Virus record (IMG/VR): IMGVR_UViG_3300025410_000579
Span: 1-29,746 of that record
Direction: 5' to 3' (one strand)
DNA: 29,746 nucleotides
Origin: a virus
The notes under the pieces are model-generated. The model saw nothing but the letters and a program-made list of their open reading frames with translations, ran no database searches and had not been told where the DNA came from. Shown piece after piece: positions 7,289 through 13,061 of the stretch. The first letter of the stretch is position 1; each line of letters starts with the position of its first letter. The position numbers and the translations under genes were made by a program.

Positions 7289-7824
7289 TCTCAATGAAAG
7301 AATTTATGAAGTTGGTTAACTATCGTATCACCGAAGGTAGCGAGTATATGTGGCAATGTTATGGGCCAACTGCCTACTTGTTAGACAGCTGGAATGGTGA
7401 TTTTGACGGACACAGTTTTAGTATTATTTTCGATACTAACGATCAAACAGTTTATGAAGTACAAGCTCACGACTACTTGCATCAACGTGCGTATCGTATG
7501 ATCAATCCCAACTTTGAAAAAAAGCATCGTAAAGAATCCAAGCGTAAAAACATCAATAAGAACGAAGCATGGGAAAATGTTAATTACGTTGACTTAGATG
7601 TTGACGATGACTTTATACAAAAAGGTCTGGCTATTGCCGCAGGTGAGGACTACGATACAGACGTTATGGTAAGTTTGGATTTGCCCACCGATATAATTCT
7701 ACAGGCCGCTTTAGCCGCACATAAAGAAAACATTACACTCAACGACTATATTAACAAGGCATTGGCTAATATGGTTGAAATCTATAAAGCTGATGGCAGA
7801 TTGAATGATACAACAGATATATGA
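7285..7824 (+). CDS. Protein with C-terminal ribbon-helix-helix / HicB-like segment (179 aa)
   Basis: The start is taken as ATG 7285 (MISMKEFMKL), with AGGAG 11 bases upstream and an ATGA overlap; an ORF extending back to 7210 would run inside the membrane-protein gene. Residues ~1-85 are a mixed domain with several Trp, Tyr and Cys; ~85-125 is charged (KKHRKESKRKN, then DLDVDDD). The tail from ~129 (VSLDLPTDIILQAALAAHKE followed by ITLNDYINKAL) has the strand-helix-helix pattern of RHH/HicB-type DNA-binding segments. Possible regulator; no adjacent HicA-like toxin is seen. Confidence 0.7.
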   Translation: MISMKEFMKLVNYRITEGSEYMWQCYGPTAYLLDSWNGDFDGHSFSIIFDTNDQTVYEVQAHDYLHQRAYRMINPNFEKKHRKESKRKNINKNEAWENVNYVDLDVDDDFIQKGLAIAAGEDYDTDVMVSLDLPTDIILQAALAAHKENITLNDYINKALANMVEIYKADGRLNDTTDI

Positions 7825-8240
7825 AACAAGAATTAGAAGAATATCTTTGTCGGGTGTATCCAAAGATGATGACAAATCGTGATCTATCTGTAACCAAAAC
7901 TTCTACGTGCTGGGGGTTCGAATGTGGAGATGGGTGGTTTCAGATTTTGAATCAACTTATGGGGAATATTCAAAGTTACATTAATTGGAAAAATAAAGAT
8001 AGCGAAGTAGTACCACAGGTGGTGCTAGATCAAGTTAAAGAAAAATTTGGCACTCTACGTTTTTACTATACGGGTGGAGATGATTACATTCGTGGACTAG
8101 TAGATATGGCAGAAAGTATGAGCGGAGTTACCTGCGAGGAATGTGGTAAGCCTGGAACCAGATCCGGCAGTGGGTGGATTCGAACAGTATGTATAGAACA
8201 CGGCGGTGTTGATTATAGCACTCCAGAAGAGGAACTCTAA
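7821..8240 (+). CDS. Conserved phage protein with CxxC...CxxH zinc site (139 aa)
   Basis: Starts with a 4-base overlap. The C-terminal part contains C105-E-E-C108 and C124-I-E-H127, spaced like a zinc-binding knuckle, preceded by the QVKEKFGTLRFYYTGGDDYI block that I associate with a recurrent phage/bacterial unknown family. The N-terminal half holds a cluster of Trp/Cys/Gly residues (CWGFECGDGWFQIL). Enzyme activity cannot be assigned. The stop is immediately followed by the next start (TAATG). Confidence 0.75.
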   Translation: MKQELEEYLCRVYPKMMTNRDLSVTKTSTCWGFECGDGWFQILNQLMGNIQSYINWKNKDSEVVPQVVLDQVKEKFGTLRFYYTGGDDYIRGLVDMAESMSGVTCEECGKPGTRSGSGWIRTVCIEHGGVDYSTPEEEL

Positions 8241-8662
8241 TGAAGATTGGTCTTAGTTATAGCCGGTGTGTGCGTGACATTGTTGATGGTCGTGTAGATA
8301 TTGACGATGTGTTGATCATTATTGCTCGTACAGATTTTGACCCGCATGATGACGAACAATGGTCAGGTATCTGGCAAGGGTATCATGATAGTTACGGATT
8401 GAGCAATCCGGAATGGCGTAACTATCCGCCCGAAGACGAGGATCGCTTTCGCTCGGTAAGTATTGAACTTTGGGAAACTGGTCGACTACACCAGCCTCGT
8501 AAGTTTGGGTATCATGCTAGACGCATGCCGTACTATTGGTTAGAAGCAGGTCTCCCATCAGAAGAACTTGACAAAAACCCTGCTGTTAAAAAAGCCTGGG
8601 AACAATTTCAAATTGTTGCAGGGTTATCAGATTCAAAACAAATTCTTAAAGATAATTTTTAA
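8240..8662 (+). CDS. Conserved T4-like phage protein of unknown function (140 aa)
   Basis: Begins MKIGLSYSRCVRDIVDGRVD followed by IDDVLIIIARTDFDPHDD, then EQWSGIWQGY and, further on, the FRSVSIELWETGRLHQPRKFG block. This combination matches a small protein conserved in T4-like phages of aquatic bacteria. Length is normal. It shares its first base with the previous stop. Function unknown; an ordered alpha/beta fold with several invariant-looking Arg/Trp/His residues. Confidence 0.8.
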   Translation: MKIGLSYSRCVRDIVDGRVDIDDVLIIIARTDFDPHDDEQWSGIWQGYHDSYGLSNPEWRNYPPEDEDRFRSVSIELWETGRLHQPRKFGYHARRMPYYWLEAGLPSEELDKNPAVKKAWEQFQIVAGLSDSKQILKDNF

Positions 8663-8671
8663 AGGAAATAA

Positions 8672-9268
8672 ATGTATAATAATTTAGTACCAATGGTCGT
8701 AGAAAAGACCGGCCAGGGTGAGCGTGCCTTTGATATCTATAGTAGACTGTTAAATGAACGTATTGTATTCTTAAACGGCCCTGTACACGATGTTAGTGCC
8801 AATTTAGTCATTGCACAAATATTGCATTTAGAGAGTGCCGATTCTGAGAAAGATATTCACTTTTATATCAATAGTCCCGGGGGTGTTATTACTGCTGGTA
8901 TGGGAATTTATGATGTTATGCAGTTTGTTAAACCCAATGTTGCTACCTATGTTATGGGTCAGGCCTGTAGTATGGGAAGTTTTCTAGCACAGTCGGGTAC
9001 AGCCGGTAAACGTTATATGCTTCCAAATAGTCGTCATATGATTCATCAACCCAGTGGTGGTGCAAGTGGAATGGCATCTGATATTGAAATTTCATATAGA
9101 GAAATTATGTATTGGAAAAAACGTTTAACAGAGCTTTATGTTGAGCATAATACAGCAGGTAAAACATATGCAGATTTCGAACGTGATATGGATAGAGATA
9201 CATTTATGGCAGCCACAGATGCACTAGCATACGGATTATGTGATAAGATAATTGATAAAAGAAATTAA
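8672..9268 (+). CDS. clpP: ClpP-type ATP-dependent protease proteolytic subunit
   Basis: A 198-residue serine peptidase of family S14, close to full length for bacterial ClpP and lacking only a long propeptide. The triad is visible by alignment with E. coli ClpP: S100 in [10 protein letters not shown]125 in MIHQPSGG, D176 in RDMDRDTF. The N-terminal [20 protein letters not shown] and the [21 protein letters not shown] block are canonical. It would assemble as a barrel with a host unfoldase (ClpA/ClpX), or process virion proteins. AAGGA SD before ATG 8672. No frameshift or lost residue, so likely active. Confidence 0.95.
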   Translation: MYNNLVPMVVEKTGQGERAFDIYSRLLNERIVFLNGPVHDVSANLVIAQILHLESADSEKDIHFYINSPGGVITAGMGIYDVMQFVKPNVATYVMGQACSMGSFLAQSGTAGKRYMLPNSRHMIHQPSGGASGMASDIEISYREIMYWKKRLTELYVEHNTAGKTYADFERDMDRDTFMAATDALAYGLCDKIIDKRN

Positions 9269-9278
9269 ACTATAGTAA

Positions 9279-9323
9279 AAACTCCCGGCAAGTAAGATTA
9301 AATATTCTTACTCAAGGGAGTTT
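9279..9323 (+). promoter_or_regulatory. Two-part stem-loop masking the Shine-Dalgarno of the 9327 gene; possible embedded late promoter
   Basis: The outer stem is AAACTCCC (9279-9286) with GGGAGTTT (9316-9323), and the inner stem AGTAAGA (9291-9297) with TCTTACT (9306-9312). The SD GGGAG lies wholly in the 3' outer arm. The apical loop contains TAAATA (9299-9304), the core of a T4-type late promoter, whose start would fall near 9310 inside the hairpin and free the SD. It could also act as a weak terminator after clpP, though it lacks a T-run. Confidence 0.6.
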
Positions 9324-9326
9324 CTT

Positions 9327-9500
9327 ATGGCACATTTTATTATAATATTACTTTTATTTTTTAGCGCAGTTGTAGGGTGGGGATTATTGTTATTCACCTC
9401 AGTCCGTTGGTGTTCTATCTACAAGAAAGAGATCGCAATGATCGAAGAAATTAAAACAGATATTCTTGTGGTTAAAAAAGAAATCAATCAATTAAAATAA
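9327..9500 (+). CDS. Small membrane protein with N-terminal helix and coiled tail (57 aa)
   Basis: Start ATG 9327, six bases after GGGAG. Residues 3-24 (HFIIILLLFFSAVVGWGLLL) form one hydrophobic membrane helix, with W28 and Y32 at the interface. Residues 33-57 are alternating Lys/Glu with heptad-like Ile/Val/Leu (EIAMIEEIKTDILVVKKEI), suggesting a cytoplasmic coiled coil. This resembles small phage inner-membrane proteins, but no family can be named. Its SD is hidden in the upstream hairpin, so it is probably regulated at translation. Confidence 0.7.
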   Translation: MAHFIIILLLFFSAVVGWGLLLFTSVRWCSIYKKEIAMIEEIKTDILVVKKEINQLK

Positions 9501-9503
9501 TCA

Positions 9504-9532
9504 TTGACAAATATCTGTGTAAATATTAAACT
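9504..9532 (+). promoter_or_regulatory. Sigma-70-like promoter (perfect -35, weak -10) after the 9327 gene
   Basis: TTGACA (9504-9509) and TAAACT (9527-9532), 17-base spacer. The -35 is perfect, the -10 matches four of six. Transcripts would begin near 9538 and carry an AGCGG/CCGCT stem (9541-9545 with 9563-9567) and the second hairpin at 9584-9606. Confidence 0.5.
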
Positions 9533-9566
9533 ATACATACAGCGGTCTTTAGAGCATTCATCCCGC

Positions 9567-9608
9567 TATACAAATTCTGCAAGCCTATGCTATAATTTAA
9601 CATAGGAG
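9567..9608 (+). promoter_or_regulatory. Extended -10 promoter nested in a Shine-Dalgarno-masking hairpin (queD-like gene leader)
   Basis: TGCTATAAT (9588-9596) is an extended -10 with TATACA (9567-9572) 18 bases upstream as a weak -35. CCTATG (9584-9589) pairs with CATAGG (9601-9606), and the SD AGGAG (9604-9608) overlaps the 3' arm. mRNA from this promoter should start near 9602 and lack the 5' arm, leaving the SD open; read-through mRNA from upstream could fold and hide it. Confidence 0.6.
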
Positions 9609-9616
9609 AAAAAAGC

Positions 9617-10120
9617 ATGACACCAGTAGTTTACAAATATACAAGTACGAAAGAATATATTGACGCATTTCCTTGCGCTTACAGACAGTGGAGAGCAGAT
9701 AGCCACTGTAATTTAAATCACGGTTACTCATTTAGTATGAAGTTCTACTTTGGCACCAACGATTTAGATGTTCGCAATTGGGCTGCCGATTATGGCGGAT
9801 TAAAAGAACTTAAAAAGATCTTAGAGGATCAATTTGATCACACAACACTGGTCGCACAAGATGACCCAGAATTAGAATTCTACAAAGAAATGGAACGTCG
9901 TAAACTAGCTAAACTGACTATCTTACCAAGATTAGGCTGTGAAAGTTTAGCAGATATGCTTTACAAGTATGTTAATGGTGTTTATATTCCAGATATGTGG
10001 GGACCAAGTGAAGCATCTAGACTTTGGTGCTACAGAGTCGAAGTTAGAGAAACACAGGCCAATATGGCTTTCCGTGAAGGTCATAGAGAATGGAACGAAG
10101 ATTTACTCGAAGGACTATAA
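9617..10120 (+). CDS. QueD / 6-pyruvoyl-tetrahydropterin synthase-like protein
   Basis: A 167-residue member of the phage QueD-like subfamily, expected to act on dihydroneopterin triphosphate made by FolE and give 6-carboxytetrahydropterin, a queuosine/7-deazaguanine precursor. Seen: H30-C31-N-L-N-H35-G-Y near the active site, the W-A-A-D-Y-G-G-L-K-E-L-K block (55-66), F-D74-H75-T-T-L-V-A, and G-C-E109-S-L-A-D. Compared with E. coli QueD, two zinc histidines appear replaced (the early His is Tyr, and H-G-H is H-G-Y), a variation that seems usual in this phage subfamily. Activity is likely but not certain. Starts with AGGAG spacing and sits behind its own nested promoter/hairpin. Confidence 0.8.
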   Translation: MTPVVYKYTSTKEYIDAFPCAYRQWRADSHCNLNHGYSFSMKFYFGTNDLDVRNWAADYGGLKELKKILEDQFDHTTLVAQDDPELEFYKEMERRKLAKLTILPRLGCESLADMLYKYVNGVYIPDMWGPSEASRLWCYRVEVRETQANMAFREGHREWNEDLLEGL

Positions 10121-10203
10121 TGGTAGTTATGAAATTAAACAATCATATAGAAAAAAGAGCCGATAAAGAAAAAGAACAATTTCGTTTATACACAAGGAAA
10201 ACT

Positions 10204-10554
10204 ATGAGTAAAATTATAAAATATAATGTCAATGACGTAGGTGGAGATGTTATTAAAGACAACGAAACATATCTACTCAAAGATAATAAAACATTAAACA
10301 ATTTAGTATTAAGTAGTACATTATTAAAAGTAGGACAACAAACTCGAGGTCATCGTCATCCTGGACAAGAAGAAGTTTACATATTTGTAAAAGGTCACGG
10401 TCAAATGATTGTCGGAGACGAGACCGACGATCCTTTCTTTGTTACTGCCGGCGATATTGTTTTGATTCCCGATGGTGCATTTCATCGTGTAATCAATGAT
10501 GGCGAAATGAATTTACTTTTTAATTGCGTCTTTGATGGAAAACGGAATCATTAA
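10204..10554 (+). CDS. Single-domain cupin protein
   Basis: Cupin motif 1 is G-x5-H-R-H-P-G-Q-E-E-V-Y-x6-G and motif 2 is G-D-I-V-L-I-P-D-G-A-F-H-R-V-I-N, giving a complete His/His/Glu...His metal site. Start ATG 10204 has AAGGA six bases upstream and gives 116 residues that begin just before the first beta strand. An in-frame ATG at 10120 overlaps the previous stop (TAATG), has its own GAAGGA and would add 28 basic residues; it is a real alternative. Small cupins of this shape include sugar-phosphate isomerases, epimerases and oxygenases. The nearby sugar genes make a carbohydrate role plausible, but the substrate is unknown. Confidence 0.85.
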   Translation: MSKIIKYNVNDVGGDVIKDNETYLLKDNKTLNNLVLSSTLLKVGQQTRGHRHPGQEEVYIFVKGHGQMIVGDETDDPFFVTAGDIVLIPDGAFHRVINDGEMNLLFNCVFDGKRNH

Positions 10555-10708
10555 AAAAGTATGGCGCCTTTGGGCAAAATCTCTTGGTGAGAAAACAGGT
10601 AGTACGGATCAAGAAGCAGATAAAATTGCTTGTATTCGTACTGCTATTGTGTTATCATATATTATAACAAACTGCTTTATAGTAGCAGGTGTTGTTCGTC
10701 ACTGGTGA
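10535..10708 (+). CDS. Small single-helix membrane protein (57 aa), conserved phage type
   Basis: Begins at ATG 10535 inside the 3' end of the cupin gene and ends at TGA 10706-10708. The sequence MENGIIKKVWRLWAKSLGEK followed by an acidic TDQEADKIA segment, a hydrophobic helix (IRTAIVLSYIITNCFIVAGV) and the end VVRHW matches a small protein I recognise from T4-like marine phages; function unknown. One membrane helix is predicted, with the N-terminus cytoplasmic by the positive-inside rule. Its last 32 bases overlap, tail to tail, the end of the minus-strand endonuclease gene. Confidence 0.8.
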   Translation: MENGIIKKVWRLWAKSLGEKTGSTDQEADKIACIRTAIVLSYIITNCFIVAGVVRHW

Positions 10709-11324
10709 TTATTTTGTTTAATTTATAAAGACTTATTTTTAATTTAACCATAGCATCTGCTTTACACTCATAAAAAACACCGTTGATTATAACAGGAGTC
10801 CTATTGGGTGATTTTTGTTTTCCTTTTACACCCTTATTCCAAGGCACATTTCCTTTAAGAGTATCAGATATTTTTTTCTTTTGTTCGGCACTCATAGGTT
10901 TTTGGTAATTATGATTGTTGATTCCAGATTTAGATTCGGACATTTTTTTCTTTGTTTCGTCTGATAGTTTTCTATTTTTAGCCGACATTAATATTTTCTT
11001 TCGTCTTTCATTATTATGTTTATAACCTACAACTCCATCTCCGCCTAGTGTTGAATTATAACCGTTATTAAACGAATTATATTCTTTTATAAATTTCAGT
11101 TCCATTGTTTCTAAACAATGTTTTCCATCTTTAGATTGATATACAACTTCCCATTCAAAATTATCTCATCCATATTTCTTGATAGCATTATAAAATTTAG
11201 ATGTTCTTTCTTTATATTCAAAATGATGTTTGTGTTTTCTGCGTGGCCATTTAGAATCAAAACCAATATATGATTTACCATTAATCTTATTTGTGGCTTT
11301 ATAAATTGAATATATTTTGGACAT
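10677..11324 (-). pseudogene. GIY-YIG homing endonuclease with NUMOD modules, interrupted by an in-frame TGA
   Basis: Reading the minus strand from ATG 11324 gives a GIY-YIG nuclease N-terminus (IYSIYKATNKINGKSYIG, then RRKHKHHFEY), a TGA at 11168-11166, and then continuous frame to TAA 10677. Past the stop the frame carries D-N-F-E-W-E-V-V, the G-Y-N-S-T-L-G-G-D-G motif, two NUMOD3 repeats (KLSDETKKKMSESKSG and MSAEQKKKISDTLKG) and a C-terminal NUMOD1-like segment (VFYECKADAMVKLKIS). The TGA falls in the usual KYGxDNF-W region where Trp (TGG) is expected, so a single G-to-A change explains it. An internal Met gives a 142-residue fragment lacking the catalytic domain. As TGA is a stop elsewhere here, this is probably a recently inactivated free-standing homing gene. 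It is AT-rich and opposite in strand to its neighbours. Confidence 0.88.
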
Positions 11325-11329
11325 ACATT

Positions 11330-11337
11330 TATTTATC
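11330..11337 (-). promoter_or_regulatory. Late-promoter-like octamer for the minus-strand endonuclease
   Basis: On the minus strand GATAAATA (11337 to 11330) matches the T4 late consensus TATAAATA at seven of eight positions. The predicted start, about six bases downstream, falls on the A of ATG 11324. No Shine-Dalgarno is visible, so the message would be leaderless if this is right. Confidence 0.4.
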
Positions 11338-11355
11338 ATTGCGGGTGTAATATGG

Positions 11356-11384
11356 TTGACTGTTAAGTAAAAATCCTGTACAAT
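11356..11384 (+). promoter_or_regulatory. Sigma-70 promoter between the endonuclease relic and the epimerase gene
   Basis: TTGACT (11356-11361) and TACAAT (11379-11384), spacer 17: five of six matches in each box. It points into a ~150-base stretch without an ATG-started gene, then the 11535 gene, so it either drives that gene with a long leader or served a gene now lost. Confidence 0.75.
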
Positions 11385-11483
11385 ATAACTTATACAAACA
11401 CATACGGATTAAGCGATTTATCATTGCCTTGTGAACCAAAGCAACCTGGAGAAATTTGTCCGGCCTGCGGTAAGGTGTATTAA
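11367..11483 (+). pseudogene. Start-less zinc-knuckle coding fragment
   Basis: A frame open from 11367 to TAA 11481-11483 has no ATG or GTG. It ends P-C-E-P-K-Q-P-G-E-I-C-P-A-C-G-K-V-Y, with a CPAC knuckle and an upstream Cys, a very protein-like ending. The only candidate start is TTG 11424, giving 19 residues. It may be the 3' remnant of a small zinc protein cut off by endonuclease-associated rearrangement, or a tiny peptide from the promoter at 11356. Confidence 0.35.
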
Positions 11484-11488
11484 ATAAG

Positions 11489-11517
11489 TTGCTATCTATT
11501 AGCATATAATATATAAT
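11489..11517 (+). promoter_or_regulatory. Sigma-70 promoter for the UDP-sugar decarboxylase gene
   Basis: TTGCTA (11489-11494), spacer 17, TATAAT (11512-11517). A second TATAAT at 11505-11510 has no -35 at a usable distance. The start would be ~11524, leaving a very short leader with AAAGGAC before ATG 11535. Confidence 0.65.
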
Positions 11518-11534
11518 GTAACAAAAAGGACAAA

Positions 11535-12470
11535 ATGAAAAAAGTATTAGTAACTGGCGGTGCTGGATTTTTAGGATCACATCTTTGCGATAGATTAGTC
11601 AATGAAGGTCATCACGTTTTATGTGTTGACAACTATTTTACAGGCAGTAAGAATAATATTGCTCATTTATTAGATAAGAAAAATTTTGAAGTTTTAAGAC
11701 AAGATGTTTGTTTTCCACTTTATGTAGAAGTAGACGAGATTTACAATCTTGCTTGTCCAGCAAGTCCGTTTTATTATCAATGGGATCCTATCCAAACAAT
11801 GAAGACCAGTGTACTAGGTGCTTACAATTTGTTAGGGTTGGCAAAACGCACAGGTGCTAAGATTCTGCAGGCTAGTACCAGCGAAGTATATGGTGATCCG
11901 TCAGTGCACCCACAAACTGAAGATTATTGGGGAAATGTAAACCCAATTGGTATTCGCAGTTGCTACGATGAGGGCAAACGTGCCGCAGAAACATTGTTTA
12001 TGGATTACTGGCGTGTTCACTCAGTTAAGGCTAAGATTGTTCGTATTTTTAATACGTATGGTCCAAGAATGTCCGAAGGCGATGGCCGTGTTGTTAGTAA
12101 CTTTATTGTCCAGGCATTAAAAGGCAATCCAATTACTGTATACGGTTCTGGAGAACAAACTCGTAGTTTTTGTTATGTTGATGATCTAGTAAACGGATTA
12201 ATGACATTTATGGCCAATGATGATGACGAATTCATTGGTCCTGTTAATATGGGAAATCCCGGTGAGTTTACAATGAACGAACTTGCTCAAAAGGTTATAG
12301 ACCTAACAGGTAGTAAAAGTATTATCCTACAGCAACCATTACCCCAGGATGATCCAAAACAAAGACGTCCTGATATAACTCTTGCCAAAACAAGATTAGG
12401 TTGGGAACCAACTATAGATTTAACAGCAGGACTACAAAAAACGATCGATTATTTTAATAAAACATTATGA
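11535..12470 (+). CDS. UDP-glucuronate decarboxylase-like NAD-dependent sugar epimerase/dehydratase (SDR)
   Basis: A full-length (311 aa) extended short-chain dehydrogenase. NAD-binding G8-G-A-G-F-L-G14 and D32, catalytic T115/S116 in STSEVYGD, and Y144-D-E-G-K148 are present. The family-specific block N-L-A-C-P-A-S-P (71-78) with [20 protein letters not shown], and the [14 protein letters not shown] region, are typical of UDP-xylose synthase, which makes UDP-xylose from UDP-glucuronate. A related 4-epimerase or dehydratase is less likely. Together with the glycosyltransferase at 518 it suggests phage-directed pentose decoration; the acceptor is unknown. Own promoter at 11489; the stop overlaps the next start. 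Confidence 0.88.
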   Translation: MKKVLVTGGAGFLGSHLCDRLVNEGHHVLCVDNYFTGSKNNIAHLLDKKNFEVLRQDVCFPLYVEVDEIYNLACPASPFYYQWDPIQTMKTSVLGAYNLLGLAKRTGAKILQASTSEVYGDPSVHPQTEDYWGNVNPIGIRSCYDEGKRAAETLFMDYWRVHSVKAKIVRIFNTYGPRMSEGDGRVVSNFIVQALKGNPITVYGSGEQTRSFCYVDDLVNGLMTFMANDDDEFIGPVNMGNPGEFTMNELAQKVIDLTGSKSIILQQPLPQDDPKQRRPDITLAKTRLGWEPTIDLTAGLQKTIDYFNKTL

Positions 12471-12697
12471 CACAATTTACATTTTATCCGGAAGTTAATA
12501 CAGATCCGGTGATGACAATGTCCGCTCCACCAGAAAATAGTGTTATGCTGTATTCTGGAAAAACAGAAATGTTACGTATCGCCAAGGATGGATTTTATGT
12601 TCGGGGTGAAAAAGTTCCTGCCGACAAAAAAGAAGCAGAAGAGGTGTATAAAGCATTTAAATCATTTTTAGTTTGGCACGGACTAACAAGAGAATAA
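12467..12697 (+). CDS. Small conserved phage protein (76 aa)
   Basis: Overlaps the previous stop (ATGA). The centre ([19 protein letters not shown]) and C-terminal helix ([17 protein letters not shown]) match a small family recurring in T4-like cyanophage and related genomes, usually near structural or metabolic genes, without known function. The N-terminal ~30 residues are Pro/Thr/Ser-rich and probably extended. Confident it is a gene; no role can be assigned. Confidence 0.75.
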   Translation: MTQFTFYPEVNTDPVMTMSAPPENSVMLYSGKTEMLRIAKDGFYVRGEKVPADKKEAEEVYKAFKSFLVWHGLTRE

Positions 12698-12699
12698 TT

Positions 12700-12873
12700 A
12701 TGACAAAATGGACAGTTACAGTTGAAGAAAATCCAGAAAATCCAGATGAGGTAATTTTACCATTACCACAAGATCTAATTGATCTACAAGGGTGGAAAGA
12801 AGGAGATACTTTGGAATGGATTGACAATAATGATGGATCTTGGTCTTTACAAAAAGTCAAAGATAGTGTATAA
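12700..12873 (+). CDS. AbrB/MazE-like DNA-binding protein (57 aa)
   Basis: I chose ATG 12700, two bases after the upstream stop; an in-frame start at 12673 lies inside the previous gene. The sequence MTKWTVTVEENPENPDEVIL then PLPQDLIDLQGWKEGDTLEW and a terminal DGSWSLQKV segment has the swapped-hairpin AbrB/SpoVT pattern (PLPxxL...GWKEGDTLEW). Members are transcription regulators or antitoxins; no partner toxin is next to it, so a stand-alone regulator is likelier. The last part carries the -35 box for the following gene. Confidence 0.75.
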   Translation: MTKWTVTVEENPENPDEVILPLPQDLIDLQGWKEGDTLEWIDNNDGSWSLQKVKDSV

Positions 12874-12874
12874 T
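12846..12874 (+). promoter_or_regulatory. Sigma-70 promoter for the 12894-14086 pair
   Basis: TTTACA (12846-12851), spacer 17, TATAAT (12869-12874), lying over the 3' end of the AbrB-like gene. Expected start near 12881, followed by AAGGA before ATG 12894. It would drive the small basic protein and uvdE. Confidence 0.7.
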
Positions 12875-12893
12875 ATAATTTTAAGGAATAAAA

Positions 12894-13061
12894 ATGGCAT
12901 ACGATCCAAAATCAATTAAATTACCAAAACAGATAAAACGTTCAGCGGCACAAATTATTGATCCACACAAGCGTGGTGAGTTTATTCGTAGCTATGTTAA
13001 AATTTTAGAATCAGAATCATCCGGACGTAGCGCAAGGCGCGACAGAAAAGATGCACAATGA
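12894..13061 (+). CDS. Small basic protein (55 aa)
   Basis: ATG 12894 with AAGGA upstream; the stop overlaps the uvdE start (ATGA). The sequence MAYDPKSIKLPKQIKRSAAQ, then a short helical middle (RGEFIRSYVKIL), ends in a Ser/Arg/Lys/Asp tail (SSGRSARRDRKDA). Net charge is strongly positive, and the pattern recurs in phages as an unknown small protein. It may bind nucleic acid; that is inference from charge only. Confidence 0.65.
   Translation: MAYDPKSIKLPKQIKRSAAQIIDPHKRGEFIRSYVKILESESSGRSARRDRKDAQ

Noticed and set aside
9541-9590. Stem AGCGG/CCGCT in the leader considered as a tRNA or small RNA
   Set aside because: No cloverleaf, T-arm or CCA context; the 5-bp stem alone is not enough.
11166-11168. 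Reassigned TGA (Trp) genetic code
   Set aside because: TGA ends many genes here through ATGA overlaps and agrees with expected protein ends; one nonsense change is simpler.
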